Part shown: in pieces, positions 1 through 6,987 of the stretch
How the letters are laid out: the number at the start of each line of letters is the position of its first letter
Position numbering within the stretch: the first letter of the stretch is position 1
Origin: an uncultured Collinsella sp.
Lineage (GTDB): Bacteria; Actinomycetota; Coriobacteriia; Coriobacteriales; Coriobacteriaceae
NCBI GenBank assembly: GCA_958445895.1
Contig: CAUCTV010000020.1
Coordinates: 1-21,385, forward strand
Direction of reading: 5' to 3'
Length of the DNA: 21,385 bases
Position numbers and translations under genes: made by a program
The notes under the pieces: generated by a model
Databases searched by the model: none
What the model saw: the letters and a program-made list of their open reading frames with translations, nothing else
What the model was told of the DNA's origin: nothing

Positions 1-42
1 GCCGAGCGCAAAATGGATTCTAAAAAACACCTTGCCAAATAG
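1..42 (+). CDS. Possible 3' end of an upstream rightward gene (partial)
   Basis: Frame 1 is open from the window edge and reads AERKMDSKKHLAK before a TAG stop at 40-42. A strong hairpin starts nine bases later, as expected after a gene end. Thirteen codons are too few to identify a family. The other plus-strand frames either stop early (frame 3, TAA at 21-23) or run on towards groEL. If real, the gene converges on groEL and both would use the same hairpin as terminator. This is only a suggestion. Confidence 0.25.
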   Translation, partial: AERKMDSKKHLAK

Positions 43-50
43 GAGCGTCA

Positions 51-105
51 GGACGCAAAGAGGCTCCGCAGCGCGAAGCGCGATGCGGAGCCTCTTTGCA
101 TGTCC
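51..105. terminator. Strong hairpin, probable groEL (and bidirectional) terminator
   Basis: A perfect 16-bp stem pairs 55-70 with 84-99. It is extended by GGAC/GTCC at 51-54 and 102-105, and the loop contains a further GCGC/GCGC mini-stem. The stem begins AAAG and ends CTTT, so each strand has a short U run inside the stem but no long external T tract. It lies 71 bases beyond the groEL stop codon on the minus strand and just after a possible gene end on the plus strand. Confidence 0.6.
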
Positions 106-175
106 GAGGACGTTCCGGAGGGAAGCCCCCGTCACGCCCCCGGATTCCCGGTGGGAGTTCTAGACCTTGTCGGCC

Positions 176-1813
176 TTAGTACATACCGCCGCCCTGCTGA
201 CCAGCGGTGGCAGCAGCGATAGCGTCCTCAAGCTGAGTGTTCTTGGGCACATCGGAGACGGTGGCCTCGGTGATGAGGATCAAGCTGGCGACAGAAGCAG
301 CGTTCTGCAGGGTGACGCGGCTGACCTTGACGGGATCGAGGACGCCCATCTCGATCATGTCGCCCCACTCGCCGTTGGCAGAGTTGAGACCCTGGCCAGC
401 AGGCAGCTCGGCAACCTTGTCAACCACGACAGCGCCCTCAAAGCCAGCGTTCTTGGCGATGGTGGCGACCGGAGCGGTCAAAGCCTTCTTGACGATGTCG
501 ACGCCGATCTTCTCCTCGGGGTCGTCGATCTCGACAGCATCGAGCGCAGGAGCAGCGTCCATGAAGGCGACGCCGCCGCCGGCGACAATGCCCTCCTCGA
601 CAGCAGCGCGGGTAGCCTGCAGGGCGTCCTCGACGCGGTGCTTGATCTCCTTGAGCTCGGACTCGGTAGCAGCGCCGACCTTGATGACGGCAACGCCACC
701 GGAGAGCTTGGCCAGGCGCTCCTGGAGCTTCTCACGGTCGAAGTCAGAGGTGGTGTTCTCCATCTCGCCCTTAATCTGAGCGATGCGGGCGTCGATGTCC
801 TCCTTGGAGCCAGCGCCGCCGACGACGACGGTGTTGTCCTTGGAGATAGTGACGGACTTAGCGGTACCGAGCATATCGGCGGTGATGTCAGCGACCTTCA
901 CGCCCAGCTCGTCCAGAGCAGCCTGGCCACCGGTGAGGACGGCGATGTCCTCGAGGATGCGCTTGCGGCGATCGCCGTAGCCCGGGGCCTTGACGGCGCA
1001 GACGTTGAGAGCGCCACGAATCTTGTTGAGGACCAGGGTCGGCAGAGCCTCGCCGTCGATGTCCTCAGCGATGATGAGCAGGCCACGGCCGGCGCGCTGG
1101 ACAGCCTCGAGAACAGGCATGATGTCCTGAACGCTGGAGATCTTCTGGTCGGTGATGAGGATGTACGGATCCTTCATCACGGCCTCCATGCGGTCGTTGT
1201 CCGTGACGAAATAAGCGGAGACATAGCCCTTGTCGAACTGCATGCCCTCGACGGTGTCGATGGTGATGTCGAACGTCTGGGAATCCTCGACGGTGATGAC
1301 GCCGTCCTTGCCCACGACCTCCATGGCCTCGGCGATCTTCTCGCCGACCTCGGGGTCACCGGCGGAGATGGTACCGACGGAAGCGATCTGCTCCTTGGTC
1401 TCGACCGGCTTGGCCTGCTTCTTCATCTCGGCGACGGCGGCGTTGACGGCCTTGTCGATGCCGCGACGGATGGCCAGCGGGTTGGCGCCAGCGGCGACGT
1501 TGCGCAGGCCGTCGTTGACGATGGCCTGGGCGAGCAGGGTTGCGGTGGTGGTGCCGTCACCAACGGTGTCGTTGGTCTTGGTGGCGACCTCCTTCACCAG
1601 CTGAGCGCCCATGTTCTCGATGTTGTCCTCGAGCTCGATCTCCTTAGCGACGGAAACGCCGTCGTTGGTGATGGTCGGGGCACCGAACGTGCGCTGCAGC
1701 GCAACGTAGCGGCCCTTGGGGCCCATGGTGACGGTAACGGCGTCGGCCAGGGTGTTGACGCCCTTGGCGAGCTTAGCGCGGGCATCGGTGTTGAACGTAA
1801 TGTTCTTTGCCAT
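176..1813 (-). CDS. groEL: Chaperonin GroEL (Hsp60, 60 kDa subunit)
   Basis: This is the ATP-driven 14-mer folding chamber subunit; with GroES it encloses and refolds cytosolic proteins. The 545-residue length is normal for the family. The N-terminus MAKNITFNTDARAKLAKGVN is typical, followed by the nucleotide-binding GPKGR (31-35), TNDGVSVAKEIELED (around 50-63, Asp51) and GDGTTTATLLAQ (85-96, Asp86). The late ATPase segment VEEGIVAGGGVAF is also present. GPKGR is followed by Y-V-A-L rather than the common N-V-V-L. The C-terminal tail is short, ending QQGGGMY with a single GGM instead of a long Gly-Gly-Met repeat. The start at 1813 has a GGAGG ribosome-binding site 10 bases upstream. It is second in the groES-groEL operon, 96 bases after groES. 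Confidence 0.98.
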   Translation of the reverse strand: MAKNITFNTDARAKLAKGVNTLADAVTVTMGPKGRYVALQRTFGAPTITNDGVSVAKEIELEDNIENMGAQLVKEVATKTNDTVGDGTTTATLLAQAIVNDGLRNVAAGANPLAIRRGIDKAVNAAVAEMKKQAKPVETKEQIASVGTISAGDPEVGEKIAEAMEVVGKDGVITVEDSQTFDITIDTVEGMQFDKGYVSAYFVTDNDRMEAVMKDPYILITDQKISSVQDIMPVLEAVQRAGRGLLIIAEDIDGEALPTLVLNKIRGALNVCAVKAPGYGDRRKRILEDIAVLTGGQAALDELGVKVADITADMLGTAKSVTISKDNTVVVGGAGSKEDIDARIAQIKGEMENTTSDFDREKLQERLAKLSGGVAVIKVGAATESELKEIKHRVEDALQATRAAVEEGIVAGGGVAFMDAAPALDAVEIDDPEEKIGVDIVKKALTAPVATIAKNAGFEGAVVVDKVAELPAGQGLNSANGEWGDMIEMGVLDPVKVSRVTLQNAASVASLILITEATVSDVPKNTQLEDAIAAATAGQQGGGMY

Positions 1814-1909
1814 AGTGGGTAATCCTCCAAAAGAAATGTGACTCGCGTCGCCGCTTCCGAGTCCTATGCGGCGGGCGCGCTCAAAGACGAATCAGAGATT
1901 CTGACGAGA

Positions 1910-2203
1910 CTAGGCCTCGACGACAGCGTAGATGTCGTCGGCGCGCATCAGCAGATACTTCTCGCCGTCGACCTTGACCTCGTTGCCACCGAACTTACCG
2001 TAGATGACAACGTCACCGACCTTGACGTCCATGGGGATGCGCTCACCCTTGTCGTTGACCTTGCCGGCGCCAACGGCAACGATGGTGCCGCGCTGCGGCT
2101 TCTCCTGAGCGTTGCTGGCGATATACAGACCAGAAGCGGTCTTCTGCTCGGCCTCGTCGGGCTTGACCAGAACACGATCTGCAAGCGGCTTCAAAGACGA
2201 CAT
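1910..2203 (-). CDS. groES: Co-chaperonin GroES (Hsp10)
   Basis: This is the heptameric lid that caps GroEL and sets its folding cycle. The 97-residue product begins MSSLKPLADRVLVKPDEAEQ and has the expected beta-barrel signature: the mobile loop KTASGLYIASNAQEKPQ (about 21-37), GTIVAVGAGK, VGDVVIYGKFGGNEVKVDGE, and the ending LMRADDIYAVVEA. The frame stays open 11 codons further upstream, to 2236, but an AAAGGAGG site 8 bases before the ATG at 2203 fixes that start. It is the first gene of the chaperonin operon. A 9-bp hairpin (2225-2245) lies in its leader, just upstream of the ribosome-binding site. I see no CIRCE or HAIR operator upstream. Confidence 0.98.
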   Translation of the reverse strand: MSSLKPLADRVLVKPDEAEQKTASGLYIASNAQEKPQRGTIVAVGAGKVNDKGERIPMDVKVGDVVIYGKFGGNEVKVDGEKYLLMRADDIYAVVEA

Positions 2204-2224
2204 GCTTGTTTCCTCCTTTGTGGG

Positions 2225-2245
2225 CCGCGCGGTCATACCGCGCGG
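2225..2245 (-). promoter_or_regulatory. Leader hairpin upstream of groES
   Basis: Two 9-base arms, 2225-2233 and 2237-2245, pair perfectly around a 3-base loop (CCGCGCGGT / ACCGCGCGG). It lies 22 bases before the groES start, directly next to the AAAGGAGG site, and a palindrome GGGTTAACCC (2244-2253) abuts it. In the groES transcript it would be a very stable stem beside the ribosome-binding site. It could protect the 5' end or modulate translation; neither is shown. Confidence 0.45.
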
Positions 2246-2331
2246 GTTAACCCATTTTGTTTGCGTACGCGTTGAATGGTACCCACGAATGGCGGGTTAT
2301 ACAACACAGAGTCAAAAAATCTTATTTTTTG

Positions 2332-2559
2332 GCACTTAGATTTTCTGAATGCCGGGGGATAACTTAGCGGTGGCTCCCGTGTGGCTCCGGAGGGGCGGGG
2401 CATAAGGTTTCCTGCTCGGGCAGTCCTGCTCGCACGAAGGCCACATTAAGTGGCCTTCGGCTCGTGCGGAACTCACGATAAACCTTATGCCCCGCCCCTC
2501 CGGAGCCACACGGGAGCCAGGTTAACTAATTCGGTCCCGGCATTCAGAAAAGTCAGTGC
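2332..2559. repeat. Long interrupted palindrome, about 228 bp
   Basis: Nested inverted repeats share one centre near 2446. They are GCACT/AGTGC (2332-2336 / 2555-2559), a perfect 16-base pair (2341-2356 / 2536-2551, TTTTCTGAATGCCGGG), a perfect 40-base pair (2371-2410 / 2480-2519) and an inner 10-bp hairpin (2435-2444 / 2450-2459, CGAAGGCCAC). The two interruptions are unpaired or weakly paired. There is no open reading frame of note and no clear target-site duplication. It could be a MITE-like element, a decayed insertion or a very large terminator-like RNA structure between the amidohydrolase and groES genes. Confidence 0.85.
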
Positions 2560-2630
2560 AGCAAAATGGCGATGCGGATAGCGACATGTGCATGGTTTTC
2601 GCTGCGCGCACGGGTCCCCTGGGGAGCACC

Positions 2631-2654
2631 GTGCATTTTTGGGAGTATTCAGCA
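2631..2654. repeat. Inverted repeat, left copy (GGAGTATTCAGCA motif)
   Basis: This segment runs from GTGCA through a T-rich spacer to GGAGTATTCAGCA. Its inverse, TGCTGAATACTCC to TGCAC, lies at 2841-2864. The outer 13 bases and the GTGCA end are conserved while the spacer between them differs (a T run here, an A run in the same orientation there). Conserved ends around a variable centre suggest a site or element end, not chance. Confidence 0.55.
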
Positions 2655-2840
2655 GACTAGGACGGCTGCATACGTGCCGGACACACCATATTGGTCCCAA
2701 GGACGCCTTCGGCCGGCGATTTTGGTCGGCAGGCAAACCCCGTCAGGACAGAAAGGCATGCCTCACGCCGCACCGGAGCACAAAATGACGTCAATCTCCG
2801 TAACGTTACTCGGCCGTAGCGGCACCGGCAGAGCTCGCGG

Positions 2841-2864
2841 TGCTGAATACTCCGTTTTTTGCAC
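2841..2864. repeat. Inverted repeat, right copy (TGCTGAATACTCC motif)
   Basis: Inverse partner of 2631-2654, starting 187 bases beyond the end of that copy. It reads TGCTGAATACTCC, then a T-rich stretch, then GCAC. On the minus strand it is preceded by GCCGCTACGGC-rich sequence. The pair could bracket an element of about 234 bp or form a long-range stem in RNA. Confidence 0.55.
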
Positions 2865-3122
2865 GGCCCAGGCGGGGGTACATCAGGGCCAGAAAGAACA
2901 TCCCGGCCTTTTTATGCAATCTGTAATGTGAAGTATGCAAAACACATGAGGTTGCACTGCTGATGTCCAAATTGAACGCACGGAGCAGCAGCACCTCAAC
3001 CCCGCGCCCAAATCCAGCAGAACAGAGACGCTCATAGCGGGTCCCCACCGATATGCAAACGTGGCCCGAGCGCCGTCCCAAAATGAGCCGCCCGAGCCGC
3101 GCTTAACGATACGGTGTGAGCA

Positions 3123-4766
3123 TCAGCGCTCGTAGATTAATTTACCTGCCAGGTAGGTGGCCTGAACCTTGGTGGCTTGCAGCTCTTGGGGGTCGATGGT
3201 GAGCGGATTTTGGTCTAGGACTACCAGGTCGGCGTATTTGCCGGGTTCCAGGCTGCCGAGATTTTGCTCGTCACCCGCCGCGTACGCGCTGCCAAGCGTG
3301 TAGTTGCGCAGGGCCGTTGCCGCGTCGATACGCTCACTCGGCAACCAGCCGCCCTCGGGCCAGTGGCTGCGAGGGTCCTGGCGCGTGATAGCCGTGTAGA
3401 GCACGTTCATGCTGGTAACGGCTGTGATGGGGCTATCGGTGCCGAAGGCTTGGCGGATGCCGCGCTGCTTATAGGTCGCAAACGGCCACATGATGCGGCT
3501 ACGCTCCAAGCCCAGGTCGCGCTCCGGACCACCCGGGTCGAGTGTGATATGACAGGGCTGGCTCGAGGCAATGACGTTGAGTTTGCGCAGACGATCGATG
3601 TCCTCGGGCAGCAGATTCTCCAAATGCTCAAGCGTATTATGGCCGTGCTGGGGCAAGCCGTAGAGCTCTGCCGCCTCCTCAAAGATATCGAGCGCGGCAT
3701 GGATGGCACCGTCGCCGATGACGTGGATACGCACAGTGTGGCCGCGCTCCGCGGCCGTCAGAACCAGCTTACGCATGCGCTCGGCAGGAACTGTCAGACG
3801 GCCCTGGTCGCCCGGGAAGCGCGGATTGGTATAGGGCTCGGTGAGATATGCCGTGTGTTCGCTCGACACGCCGTCGAAGAACTGCTTAAAGCCTGGCGCC
3901 GAGAGCAGCGCGTTGTTCGCGTAGCGGGTCTGTAGCTCTTCCAAGCGCGATTGGTCATCCAGCAGCGTGGGAAACAAATGGGCGCGGATGCCCAGCTTGC
4001 CGGCTGCCTGCAGTTTGTCGTAGACGTCGTCGCGGATAAAGTCGCAGCCAGGCATGGGCATGAGCGACATGTCGCAAATCGAGGTAATGCCCTGTTCGGC
4101 CATGCGTTTCATTTGGTCGGCATACGCGCTCGCGATGCGGTCCTCGCCCAGCCACTCAAGACAGCGCGGCAGCAGCTGCATGGCCGCAGCCTCGTGAGCG
4201 ATACCCGTGAGCTCGCCATTTGCATCCTTGTCATAGCTGCCACCCGCCGGCGGCTCGCTATCACGCGTCACGCCGAGCGCCTCGAGCGCGCGGCTGTTGA
4301 GCCACAGCGTATGCCCGTCGCCCGAGTACATAACACAGGGGCGATCGGGAAAAGCAGCATCGAGCGATGCCTTGGTGGGATGCTCGGGCGGGTCCCAGCG
4401 GTAATCGCGCCAGCCCTGCGTCACGACCCAGGCGTCGTCGGGTAGGTCCTGGGAAAACTCGAGCGCGTGCTGCACCAGCGCCGCCTCTGACGTGCCCATA
4501 TCCATGAGCATGTACGGCGAGGAGCCGACCGAGGTATGGAAGAAATGCAGGTGCGCATCGTGGAAACCGGGACAGATGAACTGCTCGCCGCAATCGACCA
4601 CCGGCGTGGCGGCGGGAGCGGCGGCAATCACGTCATCGGGCGCGCCGACTGCGACGATGCGATCACCCGCAATGGCGATCGCCAACTCGTGGGCTGTATC
4701 GATACCGTCTTGGGCGGTAAAAACGTTCTTGGAGCGGATAATCCGATCGATATGCTGCATGAGCAT
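3123..4766 (-). CDS. YtcJ-type metal-dependent amidohydrolase (amidohydrolase family 3)
   Basis: Probable cytosolic hydrolase of the amidohydrolase superfamily; the substrate is unknown. From the chosen ATG the protein has 547 residues, normal for YtcJ-like enzymes. It opens with the small beta-sandwich (NVFTAQDGI, IAIAGDRIVAVG), then the metal-binding HDAHLHF (69-75). Further family marks are RIHVIGDGAIHAALDIFEEA, HNTLEHLENLL, the late Asp in FGTDSPITAVTSMN, and the closing NLGSLEPGKYADLVVLDQNP. The frame is open to 4838, but that would run through the divergent promoter region; ATG at 4766 or 4760 fits the homologous start, although both ribosome-binding sites are weak. It is divergent from the M20D amidase, 161 bases away, so the two may be co-regulated. 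Confidence 0.88.
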   Translation of the reverse strand: MLMQHIDRIIRSKNVFTAQDGIDTAHELAIAIAGDRIVAVGAPDDVIAAAPAATPVVDCGEQFICPGFHDAHLHFFHTSVGSSPYMLMDMGTSEAALVQHALEFSQDLPDDAWVVTQGWRDYRWDPPEHPTKASLDAAFPDRPCVMYSGDGHTLWLNSRALEALGVTRDSEPPAGGSYDKDANGELTGIAHEAAAMQLLPRCLEWLGEDRIASAYADQMKRMAEQGITSICDMSLMPMPGCDFIRDDVYDKLQAAGKLGIRAHLFPTLLDDQSRLEELQTRYANNALLSAPGFKQFFDGVSSEHTAYLTEPYTNPRFPGDQGRLTVPAERMRKLVLTAAERGHTVRIHVIGDGAIHAALDIFEEAAELYGLPQHGHNTLEHLENLLPEDIDRLRKLNVIASSQPCHITLDPGGPERDLGLERSRIMWPFATYKQRGIRQAFGTDSPITAVTSMNVLYTAITRQDPRSHWPEGGWLPSERIDAATALRNYTLGSAYAAGDEQNLGSLEPGKYADLVVLDQNPLTIDPQELQATKVQATYLAGKLIYER

Positions 4767-4846
4767 CCCATCTCTGGCAGGTAATTCAACACCCCCGAGT
4801 GTACTCCCCCGCCCTTGCAACAAAACCCCAAGCGGCAAACGGCAAC

Positions 4847-4876
4847 TTTACCAGCCCTAGCGGCAGGTGGCATACT
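4847..4876 (+). promoter_or_regulatory. Candidate promoter for the M20D amidase gene
   Basis: TTTACC (4847-4852) and CATACT (4871-4876) are separated by 18 bases, each matching four of six sigma-70-type consensus positions. The site is about 50 bases upstream of the ATG at 4928. It was found by eye only. Confidence 0.3.
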
Positions 4877-4927
4877 GGAGAGAGCCTGTACGATTTTGCG
4901 ATCAACCCAGCAAGGAGCAAATCGACC

Positions 4928-6391
4928 ATGACGAAGACCAAGGCACAGCAGATTATGGCGGCAACCGAGGTTCGCGCGGCAGACGACGTCACCGCGGCCA
5001 TCCGAGACATTGCCACCGAGTTTGAACCCTATATCATCAAGCAGCGCCGGCACTTCCATAAGCACCCGGAGCTGAGCCTTGCCGAGGAGCGCACGACCTC
5101 CGACATCGCTAACCAGCTCGACGCCATGAATGTCCCCTACGAGCGTCCGCTCAAGACCGGCTTGGTGGCAACGCTTCGCGGTACCGCGCCGGATGCCTAC
5201 CGCGAGGACGGCACGCCGCGCCGCCGCATCCTGCTGCGCGCCGATATCGACGCCCTGCCCGTCACCGAGCAGACCGGCGAGGAGTTCGCCAGCGTCAATG
5301 AGGGTTGCATGCACGCCTGCGGCCACGACTGCCATATCGCCATGATGCTCGGCACGTTGCAAATCCTGCGCCACATGACCGATGACATCCACGGCGAGGT
5401 CCGCATCGTGTTCCAGCCCAGCGAGGAAAACGGCCAGGGTGCCAAGCTCATGATCGGCACCGGCGTGCTCGACGGCGTCGACGGTGCCTACGCCGCACAT
5501 ATCTGGAGCGAGGTCGACGCCGGCACCGTGAGCTGCGAGCCCGGCCCGCGCATGGCAAACACCGACTGGTTCCGCATCGACGTCCGCGGTACCTCGTGCC
5601 ATGGCGCCATGCCCCAGCGCGGCCACGACGCCGTTATGGTTGCCGCCGAAATCGTCAACGCCCTGCAGACCATCGTCTCGCGCGAGATTAGCCCCTACGA
5701 GCCCGCCGTCATCACCGTCGGCGAGCTGCATGGCGGCACCGCGCGCAACGTCATCGCCGGCACGGCCTACCTTGCCGGCACGGTGCGCACCTATGGCGAC
5801 AAGACGCATGAGGAAATGCCCGAGCTCATGCGCCGCATCGTGGAGCACACCGCGGCAGCCCTGGGCGCCGAGGCCGAACTTACCGACTACACCATCGCCA
5901 ACTACAAGGTCGAAAACGATGCCGCCTCGAGCGAGCGCTGCCGTCAGGCCGTGGTCAAGTGCCTGGGTGCAGCTGGCGAAGGCCATTATCGCGGCACACT
6001 TTCGGGCGAGGACTTCTCGGAGTATCTGCGCCGCGTGCCGGGCGTGCTCGCCTTTGTCGGCACGCGCAACCCCCAGATTGGCGCCACGTACGCCCAACAT
6101 TCTTGCTTCTACAAGATTGACGAGTCGGTACTGGCCAAGGGTTCCATGGTAGCCGCCCAGTATGCCATCGACTTTTTGTCCGAGCCCACGCAAGAGGAGC
6201 TCGACGGCCCCACGATCGCCGCGGTTGCCGAGACCAACCCCGACTTGGCGGCCAAGCTGCGCTCTGCCAAGGCGACGGCCGCTGAGGCGCGCGACGCCAT
6301 GCACGATGCTCGCACCGCCCGCCATGCCGCCATCAAGGGCATCCACGATGCGCGGGCTGCCGCTCGCCACGAGGAGAAGCGCGACGAATAG
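4928..6391 (+). CDS. M20D-family amidohydrolase/peptidase (HipO / IAA-amino acid hydrolase type)
   Basis: Di-metal hydrolase that removes acyl groups from N-acyl amino acids or related amides; the exact substrate cannot be told from sequence. Visible family marks are HKHPELSLAEERT, RILLRADIDALPV, the metal-binding MHACGHDCH (Cys131, His133), VRIVFQPSEENGQGAK, RGTSCHGAMPQRGHDAV, ELHGGTARNVIAGTAYL and SGEDFSEYLRRVPG. The start at 4928 is preceded by AAGGAG about 10 bases upstream; the open frame extends to 4799 but has no better site. The 487 residues exceed the usual 390-410 because of a charged Ala-rich tail of about 75 residues after FLSEPTQEE, rich in A, R, H, D and E. It is divergent from the YtcJ-like gene and ends at a bidirectional terminator. 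Confidence 0.9.
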   Translation: MTKTKAQQIMAATEVRAADDVTAAIRDIATEFEPYIIKQRRHFHKHPELSLAEERTTSDIANQLDAMNVPYERPLKTGLVATLRGTAPDAYREDGTPRRRILLRADIDALPVTEQTGEEFASVNEGCMHACGHDCHIAMMLGTLQILRHMTDDIHGEVRIVFQPSEENGQGAKLMIGTGVLDGVDGAYAAHIWSEVDAGTVSCEPGPRMANTDWFRIDVRGTSCHGAMPQRGHDAVMVAAEIVNALQTIVSREISPYEPAVITVGELHGGTARNVIAGTAYLAGTVRTYGDKTHEEMPELMRRIVEHTAAALGAEAELTDYTIANYKVENDAASSERCRQAVVKCLGAAGEGHYRGTLSGEDFSEYLRRVPGVLAFVGTRNPQIGATYAQHSCFYKIDESVLAKGSMVAAQYAIDFLSEPTQEELDGPTIAAVAETNPDLAAKLRSAKATAAEARDAMHDARTARHAAIKGIHDARAAARHEEKRDE

Positions 6392-6428
6392 CCGTCACAC
6401 CCACCCATAACAACCTGGCTAGAGCAAA

Positions 6429-6463
6429 GCGGGGGCGAACGTTATCTCAACGTTCGCCCCCGC
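6429..6463. terminator. Bidirectional hairpin terminator
   Basis: A perfect 15-bp GC-rich stem (6429-6443 / 6449-6463) has the 5-base loop ATCTC. It lies between two convergent genes, 38 bases after the M20D stop and 34 bases after the DUF2752 stop. On the minus strand the stem is followed by a short TTTG run; on the plus strand there is no T tract. Confidence 0.7.
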
Positions 6464-6497
6464 CTATGTGTCGACCGCTTTTCTAGCGCGTCCTCCG

Positions 6498-6974
6498 TCA
6501 CGCCAGGTAAGAGCGAAGGATGGTGAGCCAGCGTGGGGATTCGAGGTGGATGATGTCGTCGGGGACTCCGGCGGGAGCATGGCCGCCAAAGAGCAGGCCG
6601 GCATCTGCCGGATTGATGAGGCGCACGATCCATACGGCGACGACCAGCACGCACAACACGGTGACCGCAATATCGATACCACGCTTTAGCTTGCTCGATG
6701 CCACCTCCTCGCGCACGAATGCGAGCACAAACGCAATCGGCACCACCCAAAACAGCGGATGGTAGGCAAAGGCCGCCGCAAAATCGAGGCGCAGCGCCGC
6801 CAGCCACGACCTCGTCATGCCGCATCCCGGACAGGGAATGCCCGTCATCAATCGAAAAATGCAGCCAATGTCGAGCAGGTAGAGCGCGAGCCAGGCGACA
6901 AAGAGCGCCCCGATGCAAGAAAGGGCGCGGCGAAGGAGCTCCGCCGCGCCCTTATGTCCCTGAGTGTCACTCAC
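6498..6974 (-). CDS. DUF2752 membrane protein
   Basis: Small integral membrane protein of unknown function. The DUF2752 hallmark PCPGCGMTRS follows the first hydrophobic segment. Three membrane segments are visible: IGALFVAWLALYLLDIGCIF, FAYHPLFWVVPIAFVLAFV and IDIAVTVLCVLVVAVWIVRLI. The second contains the common DUF2752 pattern of aromatic and Pro residues (YHPLFW). The start is uncertain: the frame is open to a TTG at 7004 inside the upstream gene, whereas a GTG at 6974 lies 13 bases after the upstream stop and gives 158 residues. Neither has a strong ribosome-binding site. Close spacing to the DUF4234 gene suggests one transcript. DUF2752 genes often sit beside zinc-ribbon or TM2-like membrane proteins, as here. 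Confidence 0.82.
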   Translation of the reverse strand: MSDTQGHKGAAELLRRALSCIGALFVAWLALYLLDIGCIFRLMTGIPCPGCGMTRSWLAALRLDFAAAFAYHPLFWVVPIAFVLAFVREEVASSKLKRGIDIAVTVLCVLVVAVWIVRLINPADAGLLFGGHAPAGVPDDIIHLESPRWLTILRSYLA

Positions 6975-6987
6975 GATGCTTTGATCG

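Larger units (their letters stand above)
2560..3122. other. Gene-free interval downstream of the amidohydrolase gene
   Basis: About 560 bases have no convincing gene. Several short open frames on both strands (66 to 121 codons) lack credible ribosome-binding sites, overlap each other and match no family I know. The interval holds an inverted repeat pair (2631-2654 and 2841-2864) and near its end a copy of a short intergenic repeat (CCGTCCCAAAATGA at 3073-3086). It may be a decayed gene region or carry an unrecognised small RNA. Confidence 0.5.

Noticed and set aside
167..1822. 551-codon open frame on the plus strand opposite groEL
   Set aside because: It mirrors groEL codon for codon, has a composition full of Gly, Asp, Leu and Val typical of the antisense of a high-GC gene, and lacks a ribosome-binding site. 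GroEL itself is unmistakable.
2311..2340. CIRCE-like element upstream of groES
   Set aside because: Only fragments (GAGT and GCACT) are present, in the wrong arrangement; the real CIRCE spacing and arms are not met.
2485..3081. Several open frames of 66-121 codons in the gene-free island
   Set aside because: They overlap on both strands, cross the palindrome or the repeats, have no credible ribosome-binding site and match no family I recognise.
4628..6370. 580-codon open frame on the minus strand opposite the M20D gene
   Set aside because: Antisense of a gene with clear catalytic motifs; low-complexity Gly/Ala/Val/Asp translation and overlap with the divergent amidohydrolase.
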